The notes under the pieces: generated by a model
What the model saw: only the letters and a program-made list of their open reading frames with translations
Told to the model about the DNA's origin: nothing
Databases searched by the model: none
Assembly: GCA_045661345.1 (NCBI GenBank)
Contig: JAZRFM010000034.1
Location: 47,408 to 111,407, forward strand
Length of the DNA: 64,000 nucleotides
Origin: RUG12461 sp045661345
GTDB taxonomy: Bacteria; Bacillota; Clostridia; Lachnospirales; Lachnospiraceae
Reading direction: 5' to 3'
Program-made: the position numbers and the translations under genes
In this document: one piece after another, positions 37,101 through 42,817 of the stretch
Layout: every line of letters begins with the position of its first letter
Numbering within the stretch: the first letter of the stretch is position 1

Positions 37101-37657
37101 CAGGTCCCTTGAGCGGCCCTATGTCCTTTGGTCTTGAAACCGTCGAGACGGACGAAATGGGGAATGTGAAGGACGAGTACAAGGAGGCTCACGAAAATAA
37201 TAAGGCATGGCTGAATATGCTGATCCAGGCCGGTGGTACCGGGGATATGAGGGCGATTCAGGCATATATGAAAAAAGAGATGGCAACGCTTGCAGAGAAG
37301 TTCCTTTTCCCGGCATCGCATAGTCTTGGAGACTTCGGTCCCTTCTCCATGTTTATGAAAGACCCGCTGAAGATGACGAGCCAGATGCAAAAAATCAAAG
37401 CCTATCAGGAAATTGTGAAAGCAAATCCGCCTCTTTCCCTTTCTGCTGTAAAGCAGGACAATCTGGGCGCTAAGATCAATCTGCTGATGCAGGCCAGAGA
37501 TCTGATCCTGGAAGATACTAGGCAGTACAACGGCATCGATTTCAGCGGCGACACCTATCAGGTGGTCAAGCCGGGGCAGATGACGCCGGAGCAGATCAAG
37601 GCCCACGAAGAGAAACAGGCTCAATACCTGAAGGCCAAGGCAGAACTGAAGGTGTGA
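31109..37657 (+). CDS. Giant repeat protein of unknown function (giant B)
   Basis: A 2182-residue charged protein without signal peptide or membrane segment. I cannot assign a known family. Residues 1-440 align with giant A; the diverged first module core falls at residues 298-303 here and 298-302 in giant A. A low-complexity acidic region (about 500-680) includes four 8-residue repeats. Then come modules with core F-D-x-x-x-x-P centred on Asp 690, Asp 976, Asp 1334 and Asp 1698, and a decayed copy near 2015. A typical core reads HFDKNGAPITKEDQKN, followed by HAWNLKWL, R-E-E-M and PHLFDG, later H-P-S and NP-x-F. Coiled-coil stretches lie between modules. The start is GTG at 31109 with AAAGGGA upstream. 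Confidence 0.85.
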   Translation: MSEKFKSYQQIQKKYQNNDEELEAQQNQEDAKERQKTLPGDQAHKYLMDADQLKEYYEERNRDTDENDFKIRTKYYFEDVGRATAKKDRYQSISNQAPMIEAYARRHGGRRASKRQGDARKAKESFQSMEHLMRQQLQNNRENLTPLEKYQQREEIMKHRMTGMIAAAQLKSKPDNMHHSMYRAQLSCYMILKDQLEHLIREQQSVQDRTALQKKLTQLNTKIDSTYTGLKKYTPTVQQQWQNDQFTGLRYNTARDGYQRVCNRGVTVSMETAKMLLHLQKFHEKMGGVKWPARCVYKFSRGDAPLNPAERKLQEWNNRVAEIRDHGSDYAKEQVEEEGIRLFMSTELPDAKALKKMGATYLEDHLRTYYEMIHRALPYYREELSKGEGIVFEYAQKNSGFEEKLDYLEAIKDYMEYRLSMDYGIQTDPERGYVIRKSGRGYTPMRIRAGRSLFENDPESNLDKAYRFYGVLGQKRQDQADLMPKIEVQAQRPADEDEEEEQEQNLIRNEENHEIRNEENNEIRNEENNDIRNEEIILVRNDVQPVVQPEVQPVAQSVNKDKADNIQIVENRLYSDMIVKEEKKEDLKEDNRNEIIEKNQNHIFEEENQNRIIIEEEAPVRMIKQATDLTQHQAYQQILTEADEVFTKYLGKKKEQEKEGINLIIEDEEEIRSQKKNEMVSSMMRLVHFDKNGAPITKEDQKNHAWNLKWLNAWKNDDVTVREEMIDEELERLSGSMVRIPKGEPEETGQSKKTKDASGEMMASYRQKLNTWVRTEISEKKNDGLVASLRKMQALKELQKAHPGVRDYIRNNPAFHSYVSMAGNLSSYIVLVQSMKDGNNRLSKDQKTKKQSALALKILEKNNQFLAHEKDDFVPYQSRSYLALEKDSDVEKELHTPESMKEFQLTEAHFGKKRTKEQSKELAFAKKQVELLKRYKKTYEFETHKEYQALYKQTGVEKGTTLGRTFMVMMRPVIFDQNGTPLPKYQKNHQWNLRWLKLWVKKEDKQPKDEKEKEALKLEKERIEKEKEKMLQTYYPHTLDGLTVPEVKLSKADMEIMRKYTKLTRQEEAVKKKEEEREEALRKSNPKISFLEIKNDPVYKKVSEERTLICDQKNAMDDSVMAVAERYAKSRQFKEWIEGRLQDNSEQEFIRHFKENTQGAVDSLRDRMPSLKAYEEQNPKFVQKGLLIDKAHFLYNDFVGNNYGIDISAGYRTKRDWLEDDEARNGSLTVTGMRTMTTFLTTWMDYHYEETQNVGEEDAQELARIQKEENKHFTRKDYEFYKKIRAMKTLTLQKPYQQIFNSEKTKKVRAKYGLKNGDTIDRFALPVFKPVKFDQLDQPVTEEDEKNHAWNLKWMKAWEDDDVSTREEMIADRLPHLFDGIKLPDFNLSKGDRQAFEEMNTAEETYHKAKADLDKCNAAFRAEKSRLDAVMKEASEAGDDAHYQATQKELADLEKAHTAEKSLLQKAADTARVAYKKAEEKEEVLRVKYQGVYTKWVEGIVKNQDTAFIFAALSGLSFDILQTLHPSVKRFFEQNPQFTLFARVIDNAMSALSAYVVEAKHRFTIGAEVKIQDEAGHMSLEDMYKENMGIETGGFFRALVKYDKVKKQKLVPFTSLSSTENYLTNQEEREEYQALLKKQPNLTQKGYGVMKLMKTVRSVATNKEYSDEYLKARDVLKGAQDGTFTRDATLIMRHVNFDKKGQPISKQDQENHAWNKKWLKAIDDDDFELREQMLSEEIPHRFQVKDLPKPSEKLLSLRRQLMTLPQKQTTWNQKRVAAEYKKERDRFQRELERFTEEKMKNEDVEFFRDLMSGMTVDTLRKGHPSLQQYLDNNPEIQKRSTMVDAYQNIVAPYLSRTYFLSTGTSVGVLPLQGEKLENKQKAEQETENQMTDDFLDKYMAYQEVQDTPYVPYQTIIRKEDRLRKEKRLVVKREKEQKAREEAERKKKLEPVFQEYKKVNPKFDPKHYNRLQQTNLRGEMFQNKEYLELAKKVTLKGFAGPLSGPMSFGLETVETDEMGNVKDEYKEAHENNKAWLNMLIQAGGTGDMRAIQAYMKKEMATLAEKFLFPASHSLGDFGPFSMFMKDPLKMTSQMQKIKAYQEIVKANPPLSLSAVKQDNLGAKINLLMQARDLILEDTRQYNGIDFSGDTYQVVKPGQMTPEQIKAHEEKQAQYLKAKAELKV
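32627..32722 (+). repeat. Four 24-base tandem repeats inside giant B
   Basis: Units at 32627-32650, 32651-32674, 32675-32698 and 32699-32722 encode IRNEENHE, IRNEENNE, IRNEENND and IRNEEIIL (from residue 507). The last unit is diverged. The repeat keeps frame, so changes in copy number would alter linker length without breaking the protein. A VQPVVQPEVQPVAQ stretch follows. Confidence 0.9.
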
Positions 37658-37665
37658 GAGACTTC

Positions 37666-37702
37666 CCATCACCCTGTGATGTCCTTCGTCATAGGGTGAT
37701 GG
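37666..37702 (+). terminator. Long hairpin after giant B (terminator-like, no T run)
   Basis: A 10-bp stem (37666-37675 with 37693-37702) continues through an inner 5-bp stem (TGATG 37677-37681 with CGTCA 37687-37691). It ends the giant-protein block, but no run of T follows, so it may stabilise the 3' end or act in both directions. The next promoter's -35 starts at the very next base. Confidence 0.6.
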
Positions 37703-37731
37703 TTGAAATGCCTTAACCTTTCGGGTATAAT
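37703..37731 (+). promoter_or_regulatory. Promoter of the alaS operon
   Basis: -35 TTGAAA (37703-37708), 17-base spacer, consensus -10 TATAAT (37726-37731). It lies 39 bases before the small membrane protein gene and should drive that gene and alaS. Confidence 0.88.
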
Positions 37732-37769
37732 ATATGGGATTATGGATAACCTTGAAGGAGGATTTTGAT

Positions 37770-37973
37770 ATGCTTGCAGTTTTACAGGGAAGCGTCACAG
37801 CATTTTTCGGCAGTTTTCTGCAATATCTGATCGAAGCGCTGATCCTGGCAGGTGTAGCGTTTCTCGGGATCATCGTCGGGAAGAAGGCGCGCGCCCGTAA
37901 GAATCAAAAGCTTGCAGCGGCAGAAGCGTCTGCGGCAGAAAGCATAGAGGAAACGGGGACGGCTAAAAAATGA
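37770..37973 (+). CDS. Small single-pass membrane protein
   Basis: A 67-residue protein with one hydrophobic segment (about 12-37, including LIEALILAGVAFLGIIVG) followed by a basic KKARARKNQK stretch and an Ala/Glu-rich tail, so the C terminus should face the cytoplasm. The ATG at 37770 follows AAGGAGG; an earlier in-frame ATG at 37734 overlaps the promoter. It overlaps alaS as ATGA and shares its promoter. I do not recognise a family, and the function is unknown. Confidence 0.75.
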   Translation: MLAVLQGSVTAFFGSFLQYLIEALILAGVAFLGIIVGKKARARKNQKLAAAEASAAESIEETGTAKK

Positions 37974-40627
37974 AAAACGGAGTAAATGAATTACGCAGGA
38001 AGTACCTTGCTTTCTTTGAAAGCAAGGAACATCTTGTCATGAAAAGCTTTTCTTTGATCCCGCATAATGATCAGAGTCTTCTGCTCATCAATGCAGGGAT
38101 GGCACCTCTGAAGCCATATTTTACAGGACAGGAGATCCCGCCTAGAAAACGGGTGGCGACCTGTCAGAAATGCATCCGCACCGGAGATATCGACAACGTA
38201 GGTAAGACTGCCAGGCATCTTACCTTTTTTGAGATGCTCGGAAACTTTTCCTTCGGAGACTATTTCAAGAAGGATGCGATTCACTGGTCCTGGGAATTTC
38301 TGACCGACGTGCTGGGGCTGCCTCCCGAGCGTCTGTATCCGTCCATCTATGGGGAGGATGAAGAGGCCTTTGCCATCTGGAAGGATGAGATCGGGATTCC
38401 GGCGGAGAAGATCACCCGGTTTTACCGCGATCCGGAAACGGGCGCCTGCGACAATTTCTGGGAGCACGGCGCGGGTCCCTGCGGTCCCTGTTCCGAGATC
38501 TACTACGACAGGGGTGAGAAATACGGCTGCGGAAAACCCGACTGCAAGGTGGGCTGTGACTGTGACCGTTATATGGAAGTCTGGAACAATGTGTTCACGC
38601 AGTTTGAAGGAGACGGTAAAGGCAATTATACCGAGCTTTCCCAGAAAAATATCGATACCGGGATGGGGCTGGAGCGCCTTGCGGTGGTTATGCAGGATGT
38701 GGACTCCGTCTTTGACATTGATACCATGAAAGCGATCCGGGACAAGGTCTGTGCCCTTTCCCACAAGACCTATCAGGAGGATCCGCTGCATGATGTTTCC
38801 ATCCGGCTGATCACGGATCATATCCGCTCCGCGACTTTTATGATCAGCGACGGCATTCTCCCCAGCAATGAAGGGAGAGGCTATGTCCTGCGACGGATCA
38901 TCAGACGCGCTTCCCGCCACGGTATGATGCTGGGGATTGAGGGCACCTATCTTTCCACACTCTGCAAAACCGTGATCAATGAGAGCAAAGACGGTTATCC
39001 GGAGCTTGAGGAGAAAAAGGAATTTATCCTGAAGGTGCTTTCCCAGGAAGAAGAGAAATTCGGAAAAACCATTATCGGACAGGGCCTTGCGATCCTTGCC
39101 GAGATGCAGAAAAACATGAGGGCAAAGGGAGAGACGGTGCTTCCCGGCGAAGATGCCTTCAAACTTTACGATACCTACGGTTTCCCGGTGGAGCTGACAG
39201 AGGAGATTCTCTCGGAGCGCGGCTTTACCTATGATGCCGCGGGCTTTCAAAAGTGCATGGAAGAGCAGAAAACCATGGCTCGTTCTGCCCGGAAGACCAC
39301 AAACTACATGGGAGCGGATGCAACCGTTTATGAACAGCTGAATCCTGCACTGACGACGACCTTTGTCGGCTATGAGAGTACGACGAGCAAATCGGATGTG
39401 AGGGCGATCACTACGGAAAAAGAGGTTGTTAAAACGCTGAAATCAGGAGAAGCCGGCACCATTGTCACCAGCGAAACCTCCTTTTACGCGACCATGGGCG
39501 GTCAACAGGGGGATACCGGTTTCATTAAGGGGCCGGACGGGATCTTTGAAGTGACGGATACCATCAAGCTTGTGGGTCAAAAGGTGGGGCATGTGGGTGT
39601 CATGAAAAGCGGCTCCATCAAAGTCGGAGATATTGTCAAGCTGCAGGTGGATGAGATCCGCCGCCGTGATATCTGCCGCAATCACTCTGCGACCCATCTT
39701 TTGCAGAAGGCCCTCAGGGATGTGCTCGGGACCCATGTGGAGCAGGCCGGCTCCTATCAGGATGCGGAACGGACAAGGTTTGATTTTTCGCATTTCCAGG
39801 CGATGACCGACGCCGAGCTTCATCAAGTGGAACAGGCGGTGAATGACCGGATCCGCGAAGCGCTGCCGGTGGAGACGGCGGAAATGTCCGTGGAGGAAGC
39901 GCGAAAGACTGGCGCCATGGCTCTTTTCGGGGAAAAGTACGGAGATACCGTGCGTGTCGTGTCCATGGGGGATTACAGTAAGGAGCTCTGCGGCGGGACA
40001 CATGTCAAAAACACCGCGGACATCCGCAATTTCAAGATTATTTCGGAAAGCGGTATTGCGGCCGGCGTGCGGCGGATCGAAGCGCTGACCGGCAAGAATG
40101 TTGTCCTGTATTATCAGCATGTGGAAGAAATGCTGAATGAAGCGGCAAGCGTGGCGAAAACATCCCCGCAGAATCTTGCGAATAAGATTGAGCGCATGAA
40201 CGCAGAGATCCGGCAGTTGAAATCCGAGCTGGAATCCATCAAGAGCCGTGCTGCAAAGGATGCGGCGGCATCGGTCATGGAGCAGGTGAAGGAGGTCAAA
40301 GGCGTGAAGCTTCTTGCGGTGAATGTGCCGGATGTGGAGATGAACGGTCTCAGGGATCTTTCCGACCAGCTGTCCGAAGAATTGTCCGACGGCGTGGTGG
40401 TTCTTGCGTCCGCCAGAGACGGCAAGGTCAGTCTTGTGGTGAAGGCATCCGAGGCAGCGCAGAAAAAGGGTGCTCACGCCGGAAATCTGATCAGAGCCAT
40501 TGCAGACAAAGTCGGCGGTGGTGGCGGCGGCAGACCCAATATGGCACAGGCAGGCGGCAAGAATCCGGCAGGGATCCAGGATGCGCTCGCGGAAGCAGAG
40601 AAAGTGTTAGAAACACAGATTGCCTGA
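37970..40627 (+). CDS. alaS: Alanyl-tRNA synthetase
   Basis: An 885-residue class II synthetase of full length that charges tRNA-Ala and clears mischarged serine and glycine. Class II catalytic domain at 1-440 (RTGDIDNVGKTARHLTFFEM), editing domain with the zinc ligands HSATHLL and CGGTH, and the C-terminal DHHA1-type domain ending in the glycine-rich GGGGGGRPNMAQAGG. A cysteine-rich insert CGKPDCKVGCDCDRYMEVWN sits in the catalytic domain. It starts inside the stop of the small membrane protein gene (ATGA) and is followed after 52 bases by a sugar kinase gene. Confidence 0.98.
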   Translation: MKNGVNELRRKYLAFFESKEHLVMKSFSLIPHNDQSLLLINAGMAPLKPYFTGQEIPPRKRVATCQKCIRTGDIDNVGKTARHLTFFEMLGNFSFGDYFKKDAIHWSWEFLTDVLGLPPERLYPSIYGEDEEAFAIWKDEIGIPAEKITRFYRDPETGACDNFWEHGAGPCGPCSEIYYDRGEKYGCGKPDCKVGCDCDRYMEVWNNVFTQFEGDGKGNYTELSQKNIDTGMGLERLAVVMQDVDSVFDIDTMKAIRDKVCALSHKTYQEDPLHDVSIRLITDHIRSATFMISDGILPSNEGRGYVLRRIIRRASRHGMMLGIEGTYLSTLCKTVINESKDGYPELEEKKEFILKVLSQEEEKFGKTIIGQGLAILAEMQKNMRAKGETVLPGEDAFKLYDTYGFPVELTEEILSERGFTYDAAGFQKCMEEQKTMARSARKTTNYMGADATVYEQLNPALTTTFVGYESTTSKSDVRAITTEKEVVKTLKSGEAGTIVTSETSFYATMGGQQGDTGFIKGPDGIFEVTDTIKLVGQKVGHVGVMKSGSIKVGDIVKLQVDEIRRRDICRNHSATHLLQKALRDVLGTHVEQAGSYQDAERTRFDFSHFQAMTDAELHQVEQAVNDRIREALPVETAEMSVEEARKTGAMALFGEKYGDTVRVVSMGDYSKELCGGTHVKNTADIRNFKIISESGIAAGVRRIEALTGKNVVLYYQHVEEMLNEAASVAKTSPQNLANKIERMNAEIRQLKSELESIKSRAAKDAAASVMEQVKEVKGVKLLAVNVPDVEMNGLRDLSDQLSEELSDGVVVLASARDGKVSLVVKASEAAQKKGAHAGNLIRAIADKVGGGGGGRPNMAQAGGKNPAGIQDALAEAEKVLETQIA

Positions 40628-40679
40628 GGAGACATAGAACCATCTGACAAACATGCTCATCAGACAGGGAGAAGGATGT

Positions 40680-41633
40680 ATGAAGAAGTTATATGCCATC
40701 GGTGAGGCGTTAATTGACTTTATTCCGCAGCAGACCGGCGTCGGGATCGCGGAGGTGGATGCTTTTGCACCGAAGGTGGGAGGAGCGCCCGCCAATGTTT
40801 GCGGTGCGTATACGAAGCTGGGCGGTCCGTCGGCGATGATCACGCAGCTGGGGGCGGATCCCTTCGGAGACAAGATCGAAAACGAGCTGAAGGGCTTCGG
40901 GATAGATACGTCTCTTATCCGGCGTACCGAGGAAGCCAATACGTCTCTTGCGTTTGTCGCCTTAAAGCAGGACGGCAACCGTGAGTTCAGCTTTTACCGG
41001 AAGCCGGGTGCGGATATGCTTTATGATCCGAAGGATATTCAAAAAGACTTCTTTGCGGAGGGATTTGCCTTGCATTTCTGCTCGGTATCATTGGGTGATT
41101 TCCCGATGAAGCAGGCACATCAGCAGGCCATCCGGTATGCGAGAGAGGCGGGGCTCCTTATCAGCTTTGATCCGAATCTGCGGAAGAACCTCTGGTCATC
41201 GGAAGAGGCGCTGCGGCAGGCGGTGCTGGAGTTTTTGCCGGTTTGTGATATCCTGAAGGTTTCCGACGAAGAAATCGCTTTTATCACCGGAAAAGAGAAG
41301 ATTGAAGAAGCGCTGCCGGTGCTGTTTACCGGGGAAGTAAAACTGGTGGTCTATACGGAGGGGGCGGCAGGCGCCCGCGCTTATACGAAACATGCACAGG
41401 CTTCCTCCCCCTGCCAGAAAGTGAAGGCTGTGGATACCACCGGTGCGGGAGATGCTTTTATCGGTTCCTTTTTGTACAAGCTGTCGGAAGCAGGTGTGAG
41501 GGCAGAGGAGCTTGCAACCCTGTCCGGAGAAACCCTGGAGGCCATGCTGCAGTTTTCCAATACCTACTGTGGAAAGAGCGTGCAAAAAGAAGGGGCCATC
41601 GCCTCCTATCCCACAAAAACGGAAATGGGTTGA
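40680..41633 (+). CDS. PfkB-family sugar kinase, probably fructokinase
   Basis: A 317-residue ribokinase/PfkB-family kinase. N-terminal signature GGAPANVCGAYTKLGG; C-terminal ATP/catalytic motif DTTGAGDAFIGSF, with the catalytic Asp in GAGD. The opening GEALIDFIP and overall pattern are those of fructokinases, which convert fructose to fructose 6-phosphate. That fits the GH32 and amylosucrase 18-20 kb upstream, although 2-keto-3-deoxygluconate or another sugar is possible. The start at 40680 follows GGGAGAAGG. It sits between alaS and ireB, which are usually adjacent, and the promoter of ireB overlaps its stop codon. Confidence 0.88.
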   Translation: MKKLYAIGEALIDFIPQQTGVGIAEVDAFAPKVGGAPANVCGAYTKLGGPSAMITQLGADPFGDKIENELKGFGIDTSLIRRTEEANTSLAFVALKQDGNREFSFYRKPGADMLYDPKDIQKDFFAEGFALHFCSVSLGDFPMKQAHQQAIRYAREAGLLISFDPNLRKNLWSSEEALRQAVLEFLPVCDILKVSDEEIAFITGKEKIEEALPVLFTGEVKLVVYTEGAAGARAYTKHAQASSPCQKVKAVDTTGAGDAFIGSFLYKLSEAGVRAEELATLSGETLEAMLQFSNTYCGKSVQKEGAIASYPTKTEMG

Positions 41634-41658
41634 AAATCCTTTTTGAATATGTTACGAT
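41630..41658 (+). promoter_or_regulatory. Promoter of ireB-ruvX operon
   Basis: -35 TTGAAA (41630-41635) overlaps the kinase stop codon; 17-base spacer; -10 TACGAT (41653-41658). It lies 66 bases before the ireB start. Confidence 0.6.
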
Positions 41659-41723
41659 ATTGTTACGTTTTTTGATGAATCGGCATGAAAATCTGAAAAA
41701 ATTGGAGAAGGATGGAGAGTAAG

Positions 41724-41990
41724 ATGGCTGACTTAAGTAATACCCAGTATTTCAAAGTGGAACGGGAACCTGAGATTCAGGTCAGTGAGGTGCTTGAGCT
41801 GGTGTATAAGGCATTGACGGAGAAGGGGTACAACCCTGTGAACCAGATCGTCGGATATGTGATGTCCGGAGACCCGACTTATATCACAAGCCACAATAAC
41901 GCCCGGAGCCTCATCATGAAGGTAGAGCGGGAGGAGCTTGTGGAAGAGGTTCTGAAAGAATATATCCACACCAGTGGTTGGGAAGAATAA
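41724..41990 (+). CDS. ireB: IreB-family (UPF0297) regulatory protein
   Basis: An 88-residue cytoplasmic protein of the UPF0297/IreB family, of normal length. The conserved opening LSNTQYFKVERE and the central GYNPVNQIVGYVMSGDPTYI are clear. In Enterococcus the homologue is a substrate of the IreK Ser/Thr kinase and lowers cephalosporin resistance; here only family membership is shown. The ATG at 41724 (MADLSN) is preferred to the one at 41712 because it matches the family N terminus. It precedes ruvX by 7 bases, the usual arrangement in Firmicutes. Confidence 0.95.
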   Translation: MADLSNTQYFKVEREPEIQVSEVLELVYKALTEKGYNPVNQIVGYVMSGDPTYITSHNNARSLIMKVEREELVEEVLKEYIHTSGWEE

Positions 41991-41997
41991 ACGATCT

Positions 41998-42429
41998 ATG
42001 CGGATCATGGGCCTTGACTACGGTTCCAAAACAGTGGGTGTGGCACTGTCGGATGAGCTGCAGTTGACCGCGCAGGGACATTCCATTATCAGGCGCGACT
42101 CCGAGAAGAGGCTACGGAAAACGCTTGCGGAAATTGCCCAAATTGCTGCGGACAACGACGTAGGTGAAATTGTTCTCGGATACCCGAAAAACATGGACGG
42201 GAGCGAAGGAGACCGATGCGGGAAAACGCGGGAGTTTCAGGCTCTTGTTGAGAAACGGACCGGACTCCCGGTGACACTCTGGGATGAGCGGCTTACCACG
42301 GTTGCAGCGGACCGGGCCATGGATGAAGCCGGTCTTCGCCCGGATGAAAAAAAGGAGCATGTGGACCGGATCGCGGCAGAACTGATTTTGCGCGGATATC
42401 TGGATCGGCATGCCGGAAAGAATACCTGA
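41998..42429 (+). CDS. ruvX: Putative pre-16S rRNA nuclease / Holliday junction resolvase YqgF
   Basis: A 143-residue RNase H-fold nuclease of the YqgF/RuvX family, proposed to mature the 5' end of 16S rRNA and historically annotated as a Holliday junction resolvase. Motifs: MGLDYGSKTVGVALSD (first catalytic Asp), VLGYPKNMDGSEG, WDERLTTVAA and the final DRIAAELIL with the last Asp. The ATG at 41998 gives the conserved start close to the first Asp; the ribosome site is weak (GGAAG). It lies between ireB and the DUF1292 gene, as in Bacillus and Clostridia. Confidence 0.95.
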   Translation: MRIMGLDYGSKTVGVALSDELQLTAQGHSIIRRDSEKRLRKTLAEIAQIAADNDVGEIVLGYPKNMDGSEGDRCGKTREFQALVEKRTGLPVTLWDERLTTVAADRAMDEAGLRPDEKKEHVDRIAAELILRGYLDRHAGKNT

Positions 42430-42433
42430 TCAT

Positions 42434-42694
42434 ATGGAAAAGATCACATTTACCGCGCCCGAGACAGGAGAGACGCTTTCTTTCTATGTATTGGAGCAGA
42501 CAGTTGTTTCCGGACGGGAATACATCCTTGCCTCGGAATCCGAGGCGGATGAGGCAGAGGCCTATATCCTGCGCAAGACATCCGATGTTTCCACGGAGGA
42601 AGCCGGGTACGCGTTTGTGGAGGATGAGGAGGAGCTTGCAAGCATCGGCAAGGTGTTTGCGGAGCTCATAGAGGACACGGATATTGTGTGGTAA
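42434..42694 (+). CDS. DUF1292 family protein
   Basis: An 86-residue acidic protein of the DUF1292 family (YrzB-like), with the conserved pattern of a short beta-rich start followed by Y-I-L-A and a C-terminal DEEELASIGKVFAEL. Function is unknown, but in Firmicutes it is almost always found after ireB and ruvX, as here (4 bases after the ruvX stop). The start at 42434 gives MEKITFTAPETGE; the longer frame lies within ruvX. Confidence 0.88.
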   Translation: MEKITFTAPETGETLSFYVLEQTVVSGREYILASESEADEAEAYILRKTSDVSTEEAGYAFVEDEEELASIGKVFAELIEDTDIVW

Positions 42695-42817
42695 CACACT
42701 TTTGACACATAAAGCATGCTGGAAAAAGCGGCTTTTTCGCGCCTGATGCAGGCGGGGAAAGGCGCTTCTTTGCAGTTATGGGAGATGTGAAGAAAAAAAG
42801 AAACAGGAGGAATTTGT
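42695..42817 (+). other. Intergenic region before RNase J with two stem-loops
   Basis: A consensus TTGACA occurs at 42702-42707 but I find no matching -10 at normal distance. A 7-bp stem (42722-42728 with 42732-42738, loop CGG) is followed by a second possible stem (GCGCCT with AGGCGC, about 42739-42765). AGGAGG lies at 42805-42810. A structured leader before RNase J could allow self-control by cleavage, but this is speculation. Confidence 0.35.
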
